Part shown: positions 1 to 6,798 of the stretch, piece after piece
How the letters are laid out: each line of letters begins with the position of its first letter
Numbering within the stretch: position 1 is the first letter of the stretch
From: Geminicoccus sp036263595
Lineage (GTDB): Bacteria > Pseudomonadota > Alphaproteobacteria > Geminicoccales > Geminicoccaceae
Assembly (NCBI RefSeq): GCF_036263595.1
Contig: NZ_DATAGQ010000140.1
Coordinates: 1-18,994 of the forward strand
Reading direction: 5' to 3'
Length of the DNA: 18,994 nt
Notes under the pieces: generated by a model
The model's input: only the letters and a program-made list of their open reading frames with translations
Database searches by the model: none
What the model was told of the DNA's origin: nothing
Program-made: the position numbers and the translations under genes

Positions 1-235
1 AGATCTCGCCGTTGAAGACGACCTGGATCGTGCCGTCCTCGTTGCCGATCGGCTGGTCGCCGCCGGCCACGTCGATGATCGACAGGCGCCGCATGCCCAT
101 CAGCACGGGTGGATCGACATGGAGACCCTGACCGTCCGGCCCGCGATGGACGATCATGTCGGTCATACGAGCGAGCAACGAGGGATCGAGAGGCGCGCCG
201 TTCGGAAGGGTTAAGACGCCTGCGATTCCACACAT
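1..235 (-). CDS. Asparagine synthase-type glutamine amidotransferase, N-terminal part (runs off the window)
   Basis: The visible 78 residues are the start of a class II glutamine amidotransferase of the AsnB family, which takes ammonia from glutamine to amidate an acyl-AMP-activated substrate. The protein begins MCGIAGV, so Cys2 becomes the N-terminal nucleophile after Met removal. It continues with HRGPDG (about residues 32-37), RRLSIID (49-55) and a terminal NGEI at the window edge, all signatures of the glutaminase domain. The start is the only one that places the nucleophilic Cys at position 2. It overlaps the end of the upstream glycosyltransferase by 25 bases, so translation is probably coupled. 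The synthetase domain lies outside the window. Next to a GT4 glycosyltransferase, such proteins are commonly polysaccharide-locus enzymes (as in exosortase-associated loci) rather than housekeeping asparagine synthetase; that role is inferred. Confidence 0.93.
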   Translation of the reverse strand, partial: MCGIAGVLTLPNGAPLDPSLLARMTDMIVHRGPDGQGLHVDPPVLMGMRRLSIIDVAGGDQPIGNEDGTIQVVFNGEI

Positions 236-1431
236 ATTTCTCTGCTTCGCTCCGGAAACACCATGTCGAGCACGCGGCGCATCTTCCCGACATAGATCGG
301 CCGGCTATAGGCGTCGGCATAGCGACGCTGGGCCCCCTCGCTGACCAGCGTGCGCGCCTCATCGTCGGTGATCGCGGTGACCAGCGCCTCGCCAAACGCG
401 CTCGGGTTCGGATCGCACAGGAAGCAGATACGCTCGTCCAGGACCTGGGTATGGGACAGGATATTGGTAGCTACGAGTGGGATGCCGCTCGCGAGCTGCT
501 CGTAGATCTTCAGCGGCGTGTTGATCCCGGCACTGCGCGGCGAGACCAGGACATGAGCCTGCCGGATATAGGCCTTCGCCACTGGCTGCGGGACGCGGCC
601 GATAAAGATGACGTCGTCGGCGATGCCGAGGCCGGCAGCTTTCTCGCGATAATGCTCGACCTGCTCGTCCGTCCCGCCGACCACCACCAGCAGGGCGTCC
701 TTCGCCCGGGGCAGGGCCGCGGCGAATCCTCCGAGCAGGATGTCGATGCCCTGATAGGCCTCGAGCGTTCCGGCATAGACGACCGGCTTGCGGCCAGCCG
801 GCAGGTCGGCCGACACCGGTCCAGCTACGTCTCGGGTACGACGCGCCAACTGGACCTCGTCGAAGATCGAGTTCTCGATCAGCACATGCCGCGACCGGTC
901 GGGCACGAGCGGCTCCGCATAGCGCGCCAGCTCGGGGCAGATGGTGATCACGGCGTCGGCGTTCTTGAGGCAGGTACGCTCGAGCCACTCGAAGATGCCG
1001 ATGATCGCCTTGGATTCCGTGAACTTGTAGTTGCGCAGTTGCTCGGGAAGGCAGGAGTGCATGTCATAGATCAGCCTGAAGCCGAAGATCGGCTTGAGGA
1101 AGCGCAGGAAGAAGACGCTCTCCTCATGGGCATGCACGAACTGGTAGCGACGCGTGCAAAGCAGGCCCAGCGTCCAGAAGACCATGAACGCGTCGAGAAA
1201 CAGCTTCAGTCCGGACGGCCCGATCTTCACCGGCCCCAGGAACGACAGAGCCGGAATGCGGTAGGTCCGGACGTTGGGCAGGTCGATGTCCTCTCCCTGG
1301 CCGTAGCACAGGAGATCGACATCAAAGCCTTCTTCGGCGGTTACCAGGGTTCGGTAATAGACCGAGAACGGCGTGCCCCGCGGTGTGAAGAATGGCTGGG
1401 GCGCTACGACCAGAGCCCGAGGACGAATCAT
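211..1431 (-). CDS. Family 4 glycosyltransferase (GT-B fold)
   Basis: This 406-residue protein should transfer a sugar from an activated donor to a glycan or lipid-linked acceptor at the cytoplasmic face of the membrane. An N-terminal Rossmann-like domain carries a PQPFFTPRGTPFS motif (about 11-23) and a HAHEE segment (about 110-114). A hinge leads to the C-terminal donor domain, with VYAGTLEAYQGID (about 218-230) and the GT4 signature SPRSAGINTPLKIYEQLASG (297-316), in which E311 lies at the second Glu of the E-x7-E-like motif. A hydrophobic patch at 76-92 could aid membrane association. Its ATG overlaps the stop of the upstream gene in an ATGA arrangement, and its TAA lies inside the next gene, so all three are probably one translationally coupled unit. 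The exact sugar cannot be told from sequence. The long plus-strand frame over it is an antisense shadow. Confidence 0.93.
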   Translation of the reverse strand: MIRPRALVVAPQPFFTPRGTPFSVYYRTLVTAEEGFDVDLLCYGQGEDIDLPNVRTYRIPALSFLGPVKIGPSGLKLFLDAFMVFWTLGLLCTRRYQFVHAHEESVFFLRFLKPIFGFRLIYDMHSCLPEQLRNYKFTESKAIIGIFEWLERTCLKNADAVITICPELARYAEPLVPDRSRHVLIENSIFDEVQLARRTRDVAGPVSADLPAGRKPVVYAGTLEAYQGIDILLGGFAAALPRAKDALLVVVGGTDEQVEHYREKAAGLGIADDVIFIGRVPQPVAKAYIRQAHVLVSPRSAGINTPLKIYEQLASGIPLVATNILSHTQVLDERICFLCDPNPSAFGEALVTAITDDEARTLVSEGAQRRYADAYSRPIYVGKMRRVLDMVFPERSREICVESQAS

Positions 1432-2207
1432 CTGCGGGCCCTCTTGACTATCTGCATCGCGATCTGGTCGCGGACAAAATGATAGCTGCCGGCGCGTTCA
1501 CCGACGGCGGAGGTCCGCGTATCTCCACCCTTCAACAGATCGGCCAGTGCAGCGAAAGGCCGGTCCACGTCAACCGCCACGTCGATGAGCAGCCCATAGC
1601 TGCCGGCACGACATTCATGCGACTTGAACGGCAGGGGGTCGCTGCCCGGCAGCACGCGCCGGCCGGTGGCGGCCACCTCCTGGAATGGTTTGGGCTCCGG
1701 CCAGAACCAGGGCCGTCCACCATTGTCGCCCAGGAACACCCGTAGCCCCTGCAGGCTGGCCAGGAAGGTGGAGAGGAAGCGGCCCCGTTGGCCTGTCCAC
1801 TTGCCAAAGCCCCATGGCACGACCGCCAGGGCACCATGTCCCAGCGCCAGCGCCAGGCCTGCTTCAAGGGGCGTTCCGTCGGCGATCGGCTCGTCAGAGC
1901 CGATCGCCAGCAACTCGAGGCCCTCGGCCGTCTGTACCTGCCGCCCGGCCGTGACCATCACGCGGCCACCCTGCGCGTTGCGTAGCGTCAGCGTCCGGCC
2001 GTCACCATGGAGATCGACCTCCCACCCGGTGGGCGGCGAATTACGCAGTTCCCGGAACGCCGCGTCACGCGCGGTTTCCGTGAACAGCAGCCACGGAAAG
2101 GCGGCACCAGCCGCACGGGCATGATCGATGGCGGCGCGAAGAAAGGCATCACGATCGAAGGCCGGGTAGAGATGCACGTGCGCATCCACCAGCGCCTTTT
2201 CGATCAT
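1428..2207 (-). CDS. Uncharacterised protein with an N-terminal HxH motif (PHP/amidohydrolase-like)
   Basis: I do not recognise a named family for this 259-residue protein. It opens with DAHVHLYP (residues 8-15), the HxH pattern of PHP and amidohydrolase metal sites. Later it has GSDPLPF, reminiscent of the GSD segment near the end of PHP domains, and distinctive aromatic or Gly-rich motifs VVPWGFGKWTG, GDNGGRPWFWPE and SHECRAGSYG. I could not find the further His/Asp ligands expected of a full PHP site, so it may be divergent or non-catalytic. I chose the ATG at 2207 because it starts just before the HxH strand. In-frame ATGs at 2261 and 2264 are possible, and none has a convincing Shine-Dalgarno site. 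It is the first gene of the coupled unit with the glycosyltransferase and amidotransferase, which suggests a role in glycan synthesis or its control (inference). Confidence 0.75.
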   Translation of the reverse strand: MIEKALVDAHVHLYPAFDRDAFLRAAIDHARAAGAAFPWLLFTETARDAAFRELRNSPPTGWEVDLHGDGRTLTLRNAQGGRVMVTAGRQVQTAEGLELLAIGSDEPIADGTPLEAGLALALGHGALAVVPWGFGKWTGQRGRFLSTFLASLQGLRVFLGDNGGRPWFWPEPKPFQEVAATGRRVLPGSDPLPFKSHECRAGSYGLLIDVAVDVDRPFAALADLLKGGDTRTSAVGERAGSYHFVRDQIAMQIVKRARR

Positions 2208-2566
2208 CGTACCGGATAATCGCTCGGGCAGCCGCTCCTTGGTCGTACCATCTAACGACATCATCCTGCCCGAAAATCCTGATCCAATGGGCGCGCCCGG
2301 TGTGTGGCCGAAGGCACTACTCTTGGCAAGCCGGTGCTCACGAACCTGTGAGTGGCGAGGTTGCACGCAATACTCAAGATTCACAGAGCCATCATGAGGA
2401 TCTTCACGTAAATCCCTGTTCCGTCAAGTCCCTCAAGACGGGCAGAACAGCGGCCAGCTTCTTGTGGGTGATCACGACATTCCGGTCGGGTACATCCTCG
2501 TGTACGACCGGCGCAGGGTTCTGGTTCTTTCTGGACCGTGCCGATCGGACCTGCGGAGCAGTTTTC
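2208..2566. other. 359-bp divergent intergenic region
   Basis: This spacer lies between the HxH-protein gene (leftward) and the SDR gene (rightward), and looks less GC-rich than the flanking genes. It must hold promoters for both, but I see no convincing -35/-10 pair. It contains a strong bulged hairpin (listed separately) and GGAG at 2555-2558, eight bases before the SDR ATG. Open frames read into it from both sides (upstream extensions of both neighbours) but show no family features. A 54-codon minus-strand frame lies at 2404-2568 and is discussed under findings. Confidence 0.6.
2482..2511. repeat. Bulged inverted repeat / hairpin
   Basis: Left arm 2482-2494 and right arm 2501-2511 pair over 11 base pairs, with a two-base bulge (GG, 2489-2490) and a six-base loop (2495-2500). 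It lies 56 bases before the SDR start. No T-tract follows directly on either strand, so it is not a typical terminator. It could be a leader structure of the SDR transcript or a regulator binding site. Confidence 0.5.
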
Positions 2567-3562
2567 ATGACGACAGCGAGCACACCTGGCCATGCGCTGG
2601 TGACCGGCGCCACCGGGTTCACCGGCTGGTACGTGGCCAAGGAAGCGCTCCGGCAGGGCTTCCGGGTGCGGGCCCTGGTCAGGGACCCGGGAAAGGCTGC
2701 CGACCTTGCTCAAGCTGGTGTCGAACTCGCCCAAGGTGATCTGCGTGACGCGGCGAGCGTTCAGCGCGCGGCTGCGGGATGCAGCCATGTCTTCCATATC
2801 GGTGCCCTTTATCGGGAAGCGCGGTTCGCGGACGCGGTCTATTTCGATATCAACGTGACCGGCACGCGCCACCTGTTCGAGGCGGCGCTGCAGGAAGGCG
2901 CACGCGTCGTCCATTGCTCGACCGTCGGTGTGCATGGCGACGTGCAGGGTATTGCCGATGAAAATGCGCCGATGGCGCCGGGCGATGTCTATCAGGAGAG
3001 CAAGGTCGAGGGTGAGAAGCTGTTTCAGGAGTTCCTGGGCCGCGGCATGGTCGGGTCATGCTTTCGCCCGGCCGGCATCTATGGGCCCAGGGACACCCGC
3101 TTCCTGAAGCTGTTCAAGACGATCCGCGAAAGAAAGTTCCGGATGTTCGGCAGCGGCGAGATCCTCTACCACCTGACCTTCGTGGAGGACCTGGCCCGCG
3201 GCATTCTCCTGCTGGGAACCCATCCGGCTGCCATCGGCGAGACCTTCATCCTGACCGGCGCGAGCTACACGACCTTGAACGAGCTGGTGGCTCTCACCGC
3301 CGAAGCCGTGAAGGTGCCGCCGCCCAAGGGCAGGCTCCCGATCGGGCCGTTGCTGCTGGCGGCCGCCGCATGCGAGGCGGTCTGCAAGCCGTTCGGCATC
3401 GAGCCGCCCCTGCACCGCCGCCGTACCGACTTCTTCACCAAGTCGCGCGCCTTCACGAGCGAGAAGGCGCAGCGGCTGGTCGGCTATGCGCCGCAGGTCG
3501 ACCTTCGCGAGGGGCTAGGTCGGACGGCACAGTGGTATTTCGATCAGGGCCTCATCAAGTAG
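2567..3562 (+). CDS. NAD(P)-dependent epimerase/dehydratase (extended SDR)
   Basis: This 331-residue cytosolic oxidoreductase has the Rossmann motif TGATGFTG with G14, G17 and G20, the extended-SDR GDLRD segment (about 57-61), and the catalytic triad S118 or T119, Y142 and K146 in the order STV ... YQESK. The substrate-binding segment FRPAGIYGPRD follows, typical of nucleotide-sugar epimerases, HpnA-like and dihydroflavonol-reductase-like proteins. The length fits the family. The frame is open for 89 codons upstream, but homology begins just after the ATG at 2567, and GGAG sits eight bases before it. It is divergent from the polysaccharide unit and may supply a sugar nucleotide to it, although a HpnA-like role in hopanoid metabolism or another substrate cannot be excluded. 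Its stop lies 12 bases from the convergent ABM gene. Confidence 0.9.
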   Translation: MTTASTPGHALVTGATGFTGWYVAKEALRQGFRVRALVRDPGKAADLAQAGVELAQGDLRDAASVQRAAAGCSHVFHIGALYREARFADAVYFDINVTGTRHLFEAALQEGARVVHCSTVGVHGDVQGIADENAPMAPGDVYQESKVEGEKLFQEFLGRGMVGSCFRPAGIYGPRDTRFLKLFKTIRERKFRMFGSGEILYHLTFVEDLARGILLLGTHPAAIGETFILTGASYTTLNELVALTAEAVKVPPPKGRLPIGPLLLAAAACEAVCKPFGIEPPLHRRRTDFFTKSRAFTSEKAQRLVGYAPQVDLREGLGRTAQWYFDQGLIK

Positions 3563-3574
3563 ATCGACCTAGGC

Positions 3575-3871
3575 TCAGGACCGCACGACCTCGTAGAGTG
3601 CCGGATAGTGCGGGAACCGCTCCCGCCCGTCGGCAGACAGGCGCTGGAAGGGCGGGCTGGTGACGGCCTGGAGGAAGTCAGCAGACGAGCGCCAGACGGC
3701 CAGGTTGACCAGGGGGAACCGGGCGCCTGGGCCCAACGCCCGGTGCAGCCGCGTGGACACGAAGCCCGGCTGGCGGCGCAGGTGGTCCGCTGCGCGATCC
3801 CAGTAGGCCAGCGCATCGGCCTCGGCACCGTCAGGCACCTCGAACGGGTTGATCAGGATCACCTCACTCAT
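3575..3871 (-). CDS. ABM-domain (antibiotic biosynthesis monooxygenase-like) small protein
   Basis: This 98-residue protein fits a single ferredoxin-like ABM domain. It begins VILINPFEVP, then has YWDRAADHLRRQPGFVSTRL (about 23-42), LVNLAVWRSSADFLQAV (about 54-70) and a C-terminal FPHYPALYEVVRS. Members of this fold are cofactor-light monooxygenases, haem-degrading enzymes or simple dimeric stress proteins, so the reaction cannot be named. Its ATG lies inside the last codons of the upstream MarR gene (8-base overlap), so it is almost surely co-transcribed and translationally coupled with it. A MarR repressor with an ABM oxygenase suggests a response to a quinone, phenolic or other small aromatic compound; that is inference. 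Confidence 0.88.
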   Translation of the reverse strand: MSEVILINPFEVPDGAEADALAYWDRAADHLRRQPGFVSTRLHRALGPGARFPLVNLAVWRSSADFLQAVTSPPFQRLSADGRERFPHYPALYEVVRS

Positions 3872-4352
3872 CGCCTTCTCCCTGGTTGGGCGCGGGTTGA
3901 TGGTCGAGTTGCCTGCGCACGGCCCGCAAGGTCGCGGCAGTCATGGCCAGCGCGGCATCGTCTGCGGCTGTCGCCAGGTGGTTCACCCAATGCACCTGGC
4001 GCCGCGAGGCTTTCGCATAGGCGTCGGCGCCACGATCGGTGAGCGCCACCAGATGGGCGCGCCGATGCTCGGGATTGTCCTGGAAGCGAAGGAAGCCTTC
4101 CGCCTCCAGTTCGTTCACCGTCCGCCGCACGGCCTGACGCGTCAGGCCCATGCTCCGGGCGATCGCGACCAGCGTCAGCGGCGTCCCTGCCATCGCCAGT
4201 GCACCCAGCACCTGCCAGCGGGCACTGGTCAGGCCGAGGTCGGCCGTAAGGGCATCGCCGGCAGCGATGAAGCCGCCATGGAGCCGGAAGACCTCCAAAA
4301 CGATCTCGGTCAGTGCGGCGCCGGAAGGCGTATGACGATCTCGATCACTCAT
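3864..4352 (-). CDS. MarR-family transcriptional regulator
   Basis: This 162-residue protein has the winged-helix layout of MarR dimers. It has an N-terminal dimerisation helix (about 12-36), then LTSARWQVLGALAMAG and the recognition-helix region SMGLTRQAVRRTVNELEAEG (about 67-86). The wing follows with DNPEHRRAHLVALTDRG, then C-terminal dimerisation helices. Such proteins bind a palindrome and usually release it on binding a phenolic or oxidant ligand. Two tandem palindromes lie immediately upstream, the first overlapping the start codon, which strongly suggests autorepression. No Shine-Dalgarno site is visible before the ATG, so the message may be leaderless or an internal start may be used. 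It probably controls the overlapping ABM gene and perhaps the divergent membrane protein. Confidence 0.93.
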   Translation of the reverse strand: MSDRDRHTPSGAALTEIVLEVFRLHGGFIAAGDALTADLGLTSARWQVLGALAMAGTPLTLVAIARSMGLTRQAVRRTVNELEAEGFLRFQDNPEHRRAHLVALTDRGADAYAKASRRQVHWVNHLATAADDAALAMTAATLRAVRRQLDHQPAPNQGEGDE

Positions 4353-4367
4353 GACAATAGGTTGTCA
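4352..4367. promoter_or_regulatory. MarR operator, palindrome 1
   Basis: The 16-base sequence TGACAATAGGTTGTCA is a perfect 6+6 inverted repeat around a four-base centre, and its first base is the A of the marR start codon (complement). Size and symmetry suit a MarR dimer. It has a near-copy 19 bases away. Assignment as the regulator's own site is inferred from position. Confidence 0.75.
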
Positions 4368-4370
4368 TGG

Positions 4371-4391
4371 CGACAATATGTTGTCAATTGT
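4371..4391. promoter_or_regulatory. MarR operator, palindrome 2, with an extra half-site
   Basis: GACAATATGTTGTC (4372-4385) repeats the half-sites of the first palindrome, with centres 19 bases apart, about two helical turns. A further half-site, AATTGTC, follows at 4386-4391. On the minus strand the site contains TTGACA (4382-4387), which could act as the marR -35 element, although no good -10 lies at standard spacing. Two dimers could bind side by side on one face of the helix. Confidence 0.7.
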
Positions 4392-4459
4392 CGGGCTGGT
4401 GGTGATCCGCGTCACTGACGAACGCCGACCGTGAGGGCATCCATCCGCGAAACAGCGAA

Positions 4460-4480
4460 CGGTCCGTTGGTCGCGGACCG
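4460..4480 (+). repeat. Inverted repeat in the leader of the membrane-protein gene
   Basis: CGGTCCG (4460-4466) and CGGACCG (4474-4480) form a perfect 7-bp GC-rich stem with a seven-base loop. It ends just before the AGGGAA ribosome-binding sequence of the gene starting at 4495. It may be a leader hairpin or a second operator; no T-tract follows. Confidence 0.45.
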
Positions 4481-4494
4481 GCAGGGAAACGGCC

Positions 4495-5097
4495 ATGATC
4501 GAGACGTCGCACGCGGCCATGGGTGTCGCGGCAGGCTGCATCGCGATCGCGGGTGAGGTCTGGTACAACTGGACGATCTGGACCGGAAAAACGCAGCCGG
4601 ATCGCGTCGCCTGGTGGGTGCTCGCCCTGTCGGGAGGACTGGCCGCCGGAAGCCACCTTGCGGTGGGCGGCGGCTGGAGCGTCGTGGTGCCGCTGGTTGT
4701 CGCGATCGGCATGACCGTCAGCGCTGTCCTGTCCACCTACCGCGGCGTTCCCTTGGCCTTGGGTATGTTCGACCGCATGGCACTCGCGGTGGCGGCAGCC
4801 GGGCTGGGCGCGTGGGTCGTCTTCGGCGTGCCGCTGGTGACCCTGCTGGGCCTGATCATCGTGGATGGCGCAGCCATGGCGATGAACATCCGCAAGGCCT
4901 GGCGGCTGCCAGGCTCGGAGGCTCCAGGACCCTGGATCCTGACGGTGCTGGCGGACGTGGTGAACCTGCCGGCCGTCGCTGGATCGGGCCATGGCTGGAT
5001 CTTCCCCGGCTACCTCTTCCTCATCAACGGCATGATGCTGCTCACGGTCATGATGGCCCTGACGCGTGTCGTTGCGCGTCAGTCCGTCCAGCCCTAG
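4495..5097 (+). CDS. Uncharacterised six-helix integral membrane protein
   Basis: This 200-residue protein is almost wholly hydrophobic, with about six predicted membrane segments (roughly 8-28, 40-58, 62-80, 93-110, 112-130 and 165-192). The first loop carries WTGKTQPDRVAWWVL, a pattern I associate with small PnuC- or PQ-loop-like membrane proteins of unknown function, and a VDGAAM motif lies in a later helix. No transport substrate can be assigned. The ATG has AGGGAA at a suitable distance. The gene is divergent from marR across 142 bases that contain the doubled operator and a leader hairpin, so it may belong to the same regulon (inference). Its TAG stop shares the palindrome CTAG with the stop of the convergent ThDP-enzyme gene, so the two genes overlap by three bases. 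Confidence 0.85.
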   Translation: MIETSHAAMGVAAGCIAIAGEVWYNWTIWTGKTQPDRVAWWVLALSGGLAAGSHLAVGGGWSVVVPLVVAIGMTVSAVLSTYRGVPLALGMFDRMALAVAAAGLGAWVVFGVPLVTLLGLIIVDGAAMAMNIRKAWRLPGSEAPGPWILTVLADVVNLPAVAGSGHGWIFPGYLFLINGMMLLTVMMALTRVVARQSVQP

Positions 5098-6707
5098 CTG
5101 TCCGGCTGGCAGCCCGCCTCCAGCCAGGCATCGTCCTCGAAAACCTCGATGATGGTTGGACCAGTGGCTGTAGCAGCTTGCGCCAGCGCATCGCGCAACT
5201 CGTCGGTCGAGGCAGGCTGGATGTGGCGGCAGTCATAGGCGCGGGCGATGTCGGCGAAGTTCGGCGTGAAGGGATGAACGGCCAGCTCCTGGATGTTGCG
5301 CTGGCGCATCCCCAGCGCGATCTGCCCGAGCGAGCGGTTGTTCCACAGGAGCACGGCCAGCGGCAGGTTCTCCTCCCGCGCCGTGCCCAGCTCCGCCAGG
5401 GTGAACTGGATCCCGCCATCGCCAATCAGGGCGACGACCGGCCGGTCCGGACAGGCCAGCTTGGCGCCGATCGCTGCCGGGAGGGCATAGCCGAGCGTGC
5501 CGAAGCCGGCGGGATGGAACCAGGTGCGCGGATGGTCGGTCCGGAACAGCATGTTGCCGGTATAGGCGATCATCGTCATGTCGCTGAACACCATGCCCTC
5601 GGCGGGCAGGGCCTCGCGCAGGGCCGTGAGCACCTTCGCGTGCTTGCGCTCGATCGGCTTCAGCGCATCCTGGTGGGTCTTGCGAATGTGCGCGACGCGA
5701 CGCGTGTGCCAGGGCCGGCCCGCGGGGAGGGCCGCCGTGAGCGCCGGCAGCACCGCGGCTGCGTCCGCCATCATGGCGATGGCCGCGGGATAGTCCCGAT
5801 CGAGCTGGTCCGGGTCCAGGTCGACCCGGATGATCTTGCCGGGAATATCGAGCTTCCCCGCCCAATGATCGGTCTCGGCGAGTTCGGTGCCGATGGCGAC
5901 CACCACGTCGGCTTCCGCGAGGAGCGCGTGGCTCTCGGGCGAGGCCAGCAGGGATCCGACATGGCAGCCATGGTCCTGGGGCAGCACGCCCTTGCCGGCC
6001 GTCGTGGTGAGCACGATGCAGCCGCTCTTCTCCACGAACGAGAGCGCAGCCTCGGCGACATCGACGCAGCCGCCGCCCAGCACCGCGACCGGAAGGCGGG
6101 CCGACGCGATCAACTCGGCGGCCTGGCGGACCTGCGCCGGATCCGGGTGAGGCCGCGAGGCCGGCTTGCGCGCCAGTGCGCCATGTCCGCCGCGCCGCTC
6201 GGCCACGTCCAGCGGCACCTGGAGGACGATCGGGCGAGGGCGCTCCAGCGTCAGGTGCCGGAAGCTGGCCGCGAGCACCTCGTCGACCTCTTCCGGCGAA
6301 TGCACCGTGCGGACGAGGCGGGCGACCGGTGCGATGGCGGCACGCTGGTCGCCGATCTCGTGCAGCCGCCCGCGGCTGAGCCCGCCGCCATCCATCGGGT
6401 TCAGCGTGGTCAGCACCAGTACCGGCACGCTGTCGGAATAGGCCTGGCCGATTGCGGTGGCCGCATTGAGGAGGCCCGGCCCGGTGATCAGGCAGGCGAC
6501 ACCGGGCTTCCCTGTGGCCCGCGCATAGCCGTCGGCCATGAACACGCCACCCTGCTCATGGCGGATGCCGACATGCCGGATCCTGGATCGCGCCATGGCG
6601 TCGTAGAGCTGCAGCGTGTGGACACCGGGGATCCCGAAGACCGTATCGACGCCATAGGCGGTGAGGCCCTCGATCAGCGCTTCGGCGGTGCTGGGGGCAT
6701 TCTTCAA
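5094..6707 (-). CDS. Thiamine-diphosphate-dependent decarboxylase, AruI-like (5-guanidino-2-oxopentanoate decarboxylase type)
   Basis: This cytosolic enzyme has the three-domain ThDP fold of the acetolactate synthase/2-oxoacid decarboxylase superfamily. The N-terminal PYR domain has YGVDTVFGIPGVHTLQLYD and the catalytic Glu in RHEQGG (E51). A central Rossmann-like domain follows. The PP domain has GDGG at about 429-432 and NN near 456, the Mg/ThDP motif. The GIPGVHT and GRLHEIGDQ segments resemble AruI, which decarboxylates the 2-oxo acid from arginine transamination, but related proteins have other substrates. I chose a TTG start at 6707 because family similarity begins there and AAAGGA lies eight bases upstream. 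An in-frame start at 6779 would add 24 unlike residues and nearly reach the divergent prpE gene. No aminotransferase or aldehyde dehydrogenase lies nearby to support the arginine pathway. Confidence 0.87.
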   Translation of the reverse strand: MKNAPSTAEALIEGLTAYGVDTVFGIPGVHTLQLYDAMARSRIRHVGIRHEQGGVFMADGYARATGKPGVACLITGPGLLNAATAIGQAYSDSVPVLVLTTLNPMDGGGLSRGRLHEIGDQRAAIAPVARLVRTVHSPEEVDEVLAASFRHLTLERPRPIVLQVPLDVAERRGGHGALARKPASRPHPDPAQVRQAAELIASARLPVAVLGGGCVDVAEAALSFVEKSGCIVLTTTAGKGVLPQDHGCHVGSLLASPESHALLAEADVVVAIGTELAETDHWAGKLDIPGKIIRVDLDPDQLDRDYPAAIAMMADAAAVLPALTAALPAGRPWHTRRVAHIRKTHQDALKPIERKHAKVLTALREALPAEGMVFSDMTMIAYTGNMLFRTDHPRTWFHPAGFGTLGYALPAAIGAKLACPDRPVVALIGDGGIQFTLAELGTAREENLPLAVLLWNNRSLGQIALGMRQRNIQELAVHPFTPNFADIARAYDCRHIQPASTDELRDALAQAATATGPTIIEVFEDDAWLEAGCQPDS

Positions 6708-6715
6708 GGGCGTGA

Positions 6716-6721
6716 TCCTTT
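6716..6721 (-). promoter_or_regulatory. Shine-Dalgarno site that selects the TTG start of the ThDP enzyme
   Basis: The minus strand reads AAAGGA here, eight bases before the TTG at 6707-6705. The upstream ATG alternative lacks comparable spacing, so this site favours the shorter protein. Confidence 0.55.
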
Positions 6722-6798
6722 GCTCGACTGGTTCTATCGTGCCTGCAGGGAAGGCAGCGGGGCAACCGCGCTCGGACATCAATCAGGGGGACTGGGGC

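Noticed and set aside
109..1482. 457-codon plus-strand frame
   Set aside because: It is antisense to the GT4 glycosyltransferase and its translation is Arg/Asp/Gly-rich with no domain signal; GC-rich codon use opens such frames.
2300..2566. In-frame extension upstream of the SDR
   Set aside because: The residues resemble no SDR N-terminus; a proper ribosome-binding site precedes the ATG at 2567, and the Rossmann motif follows within 15 residues.
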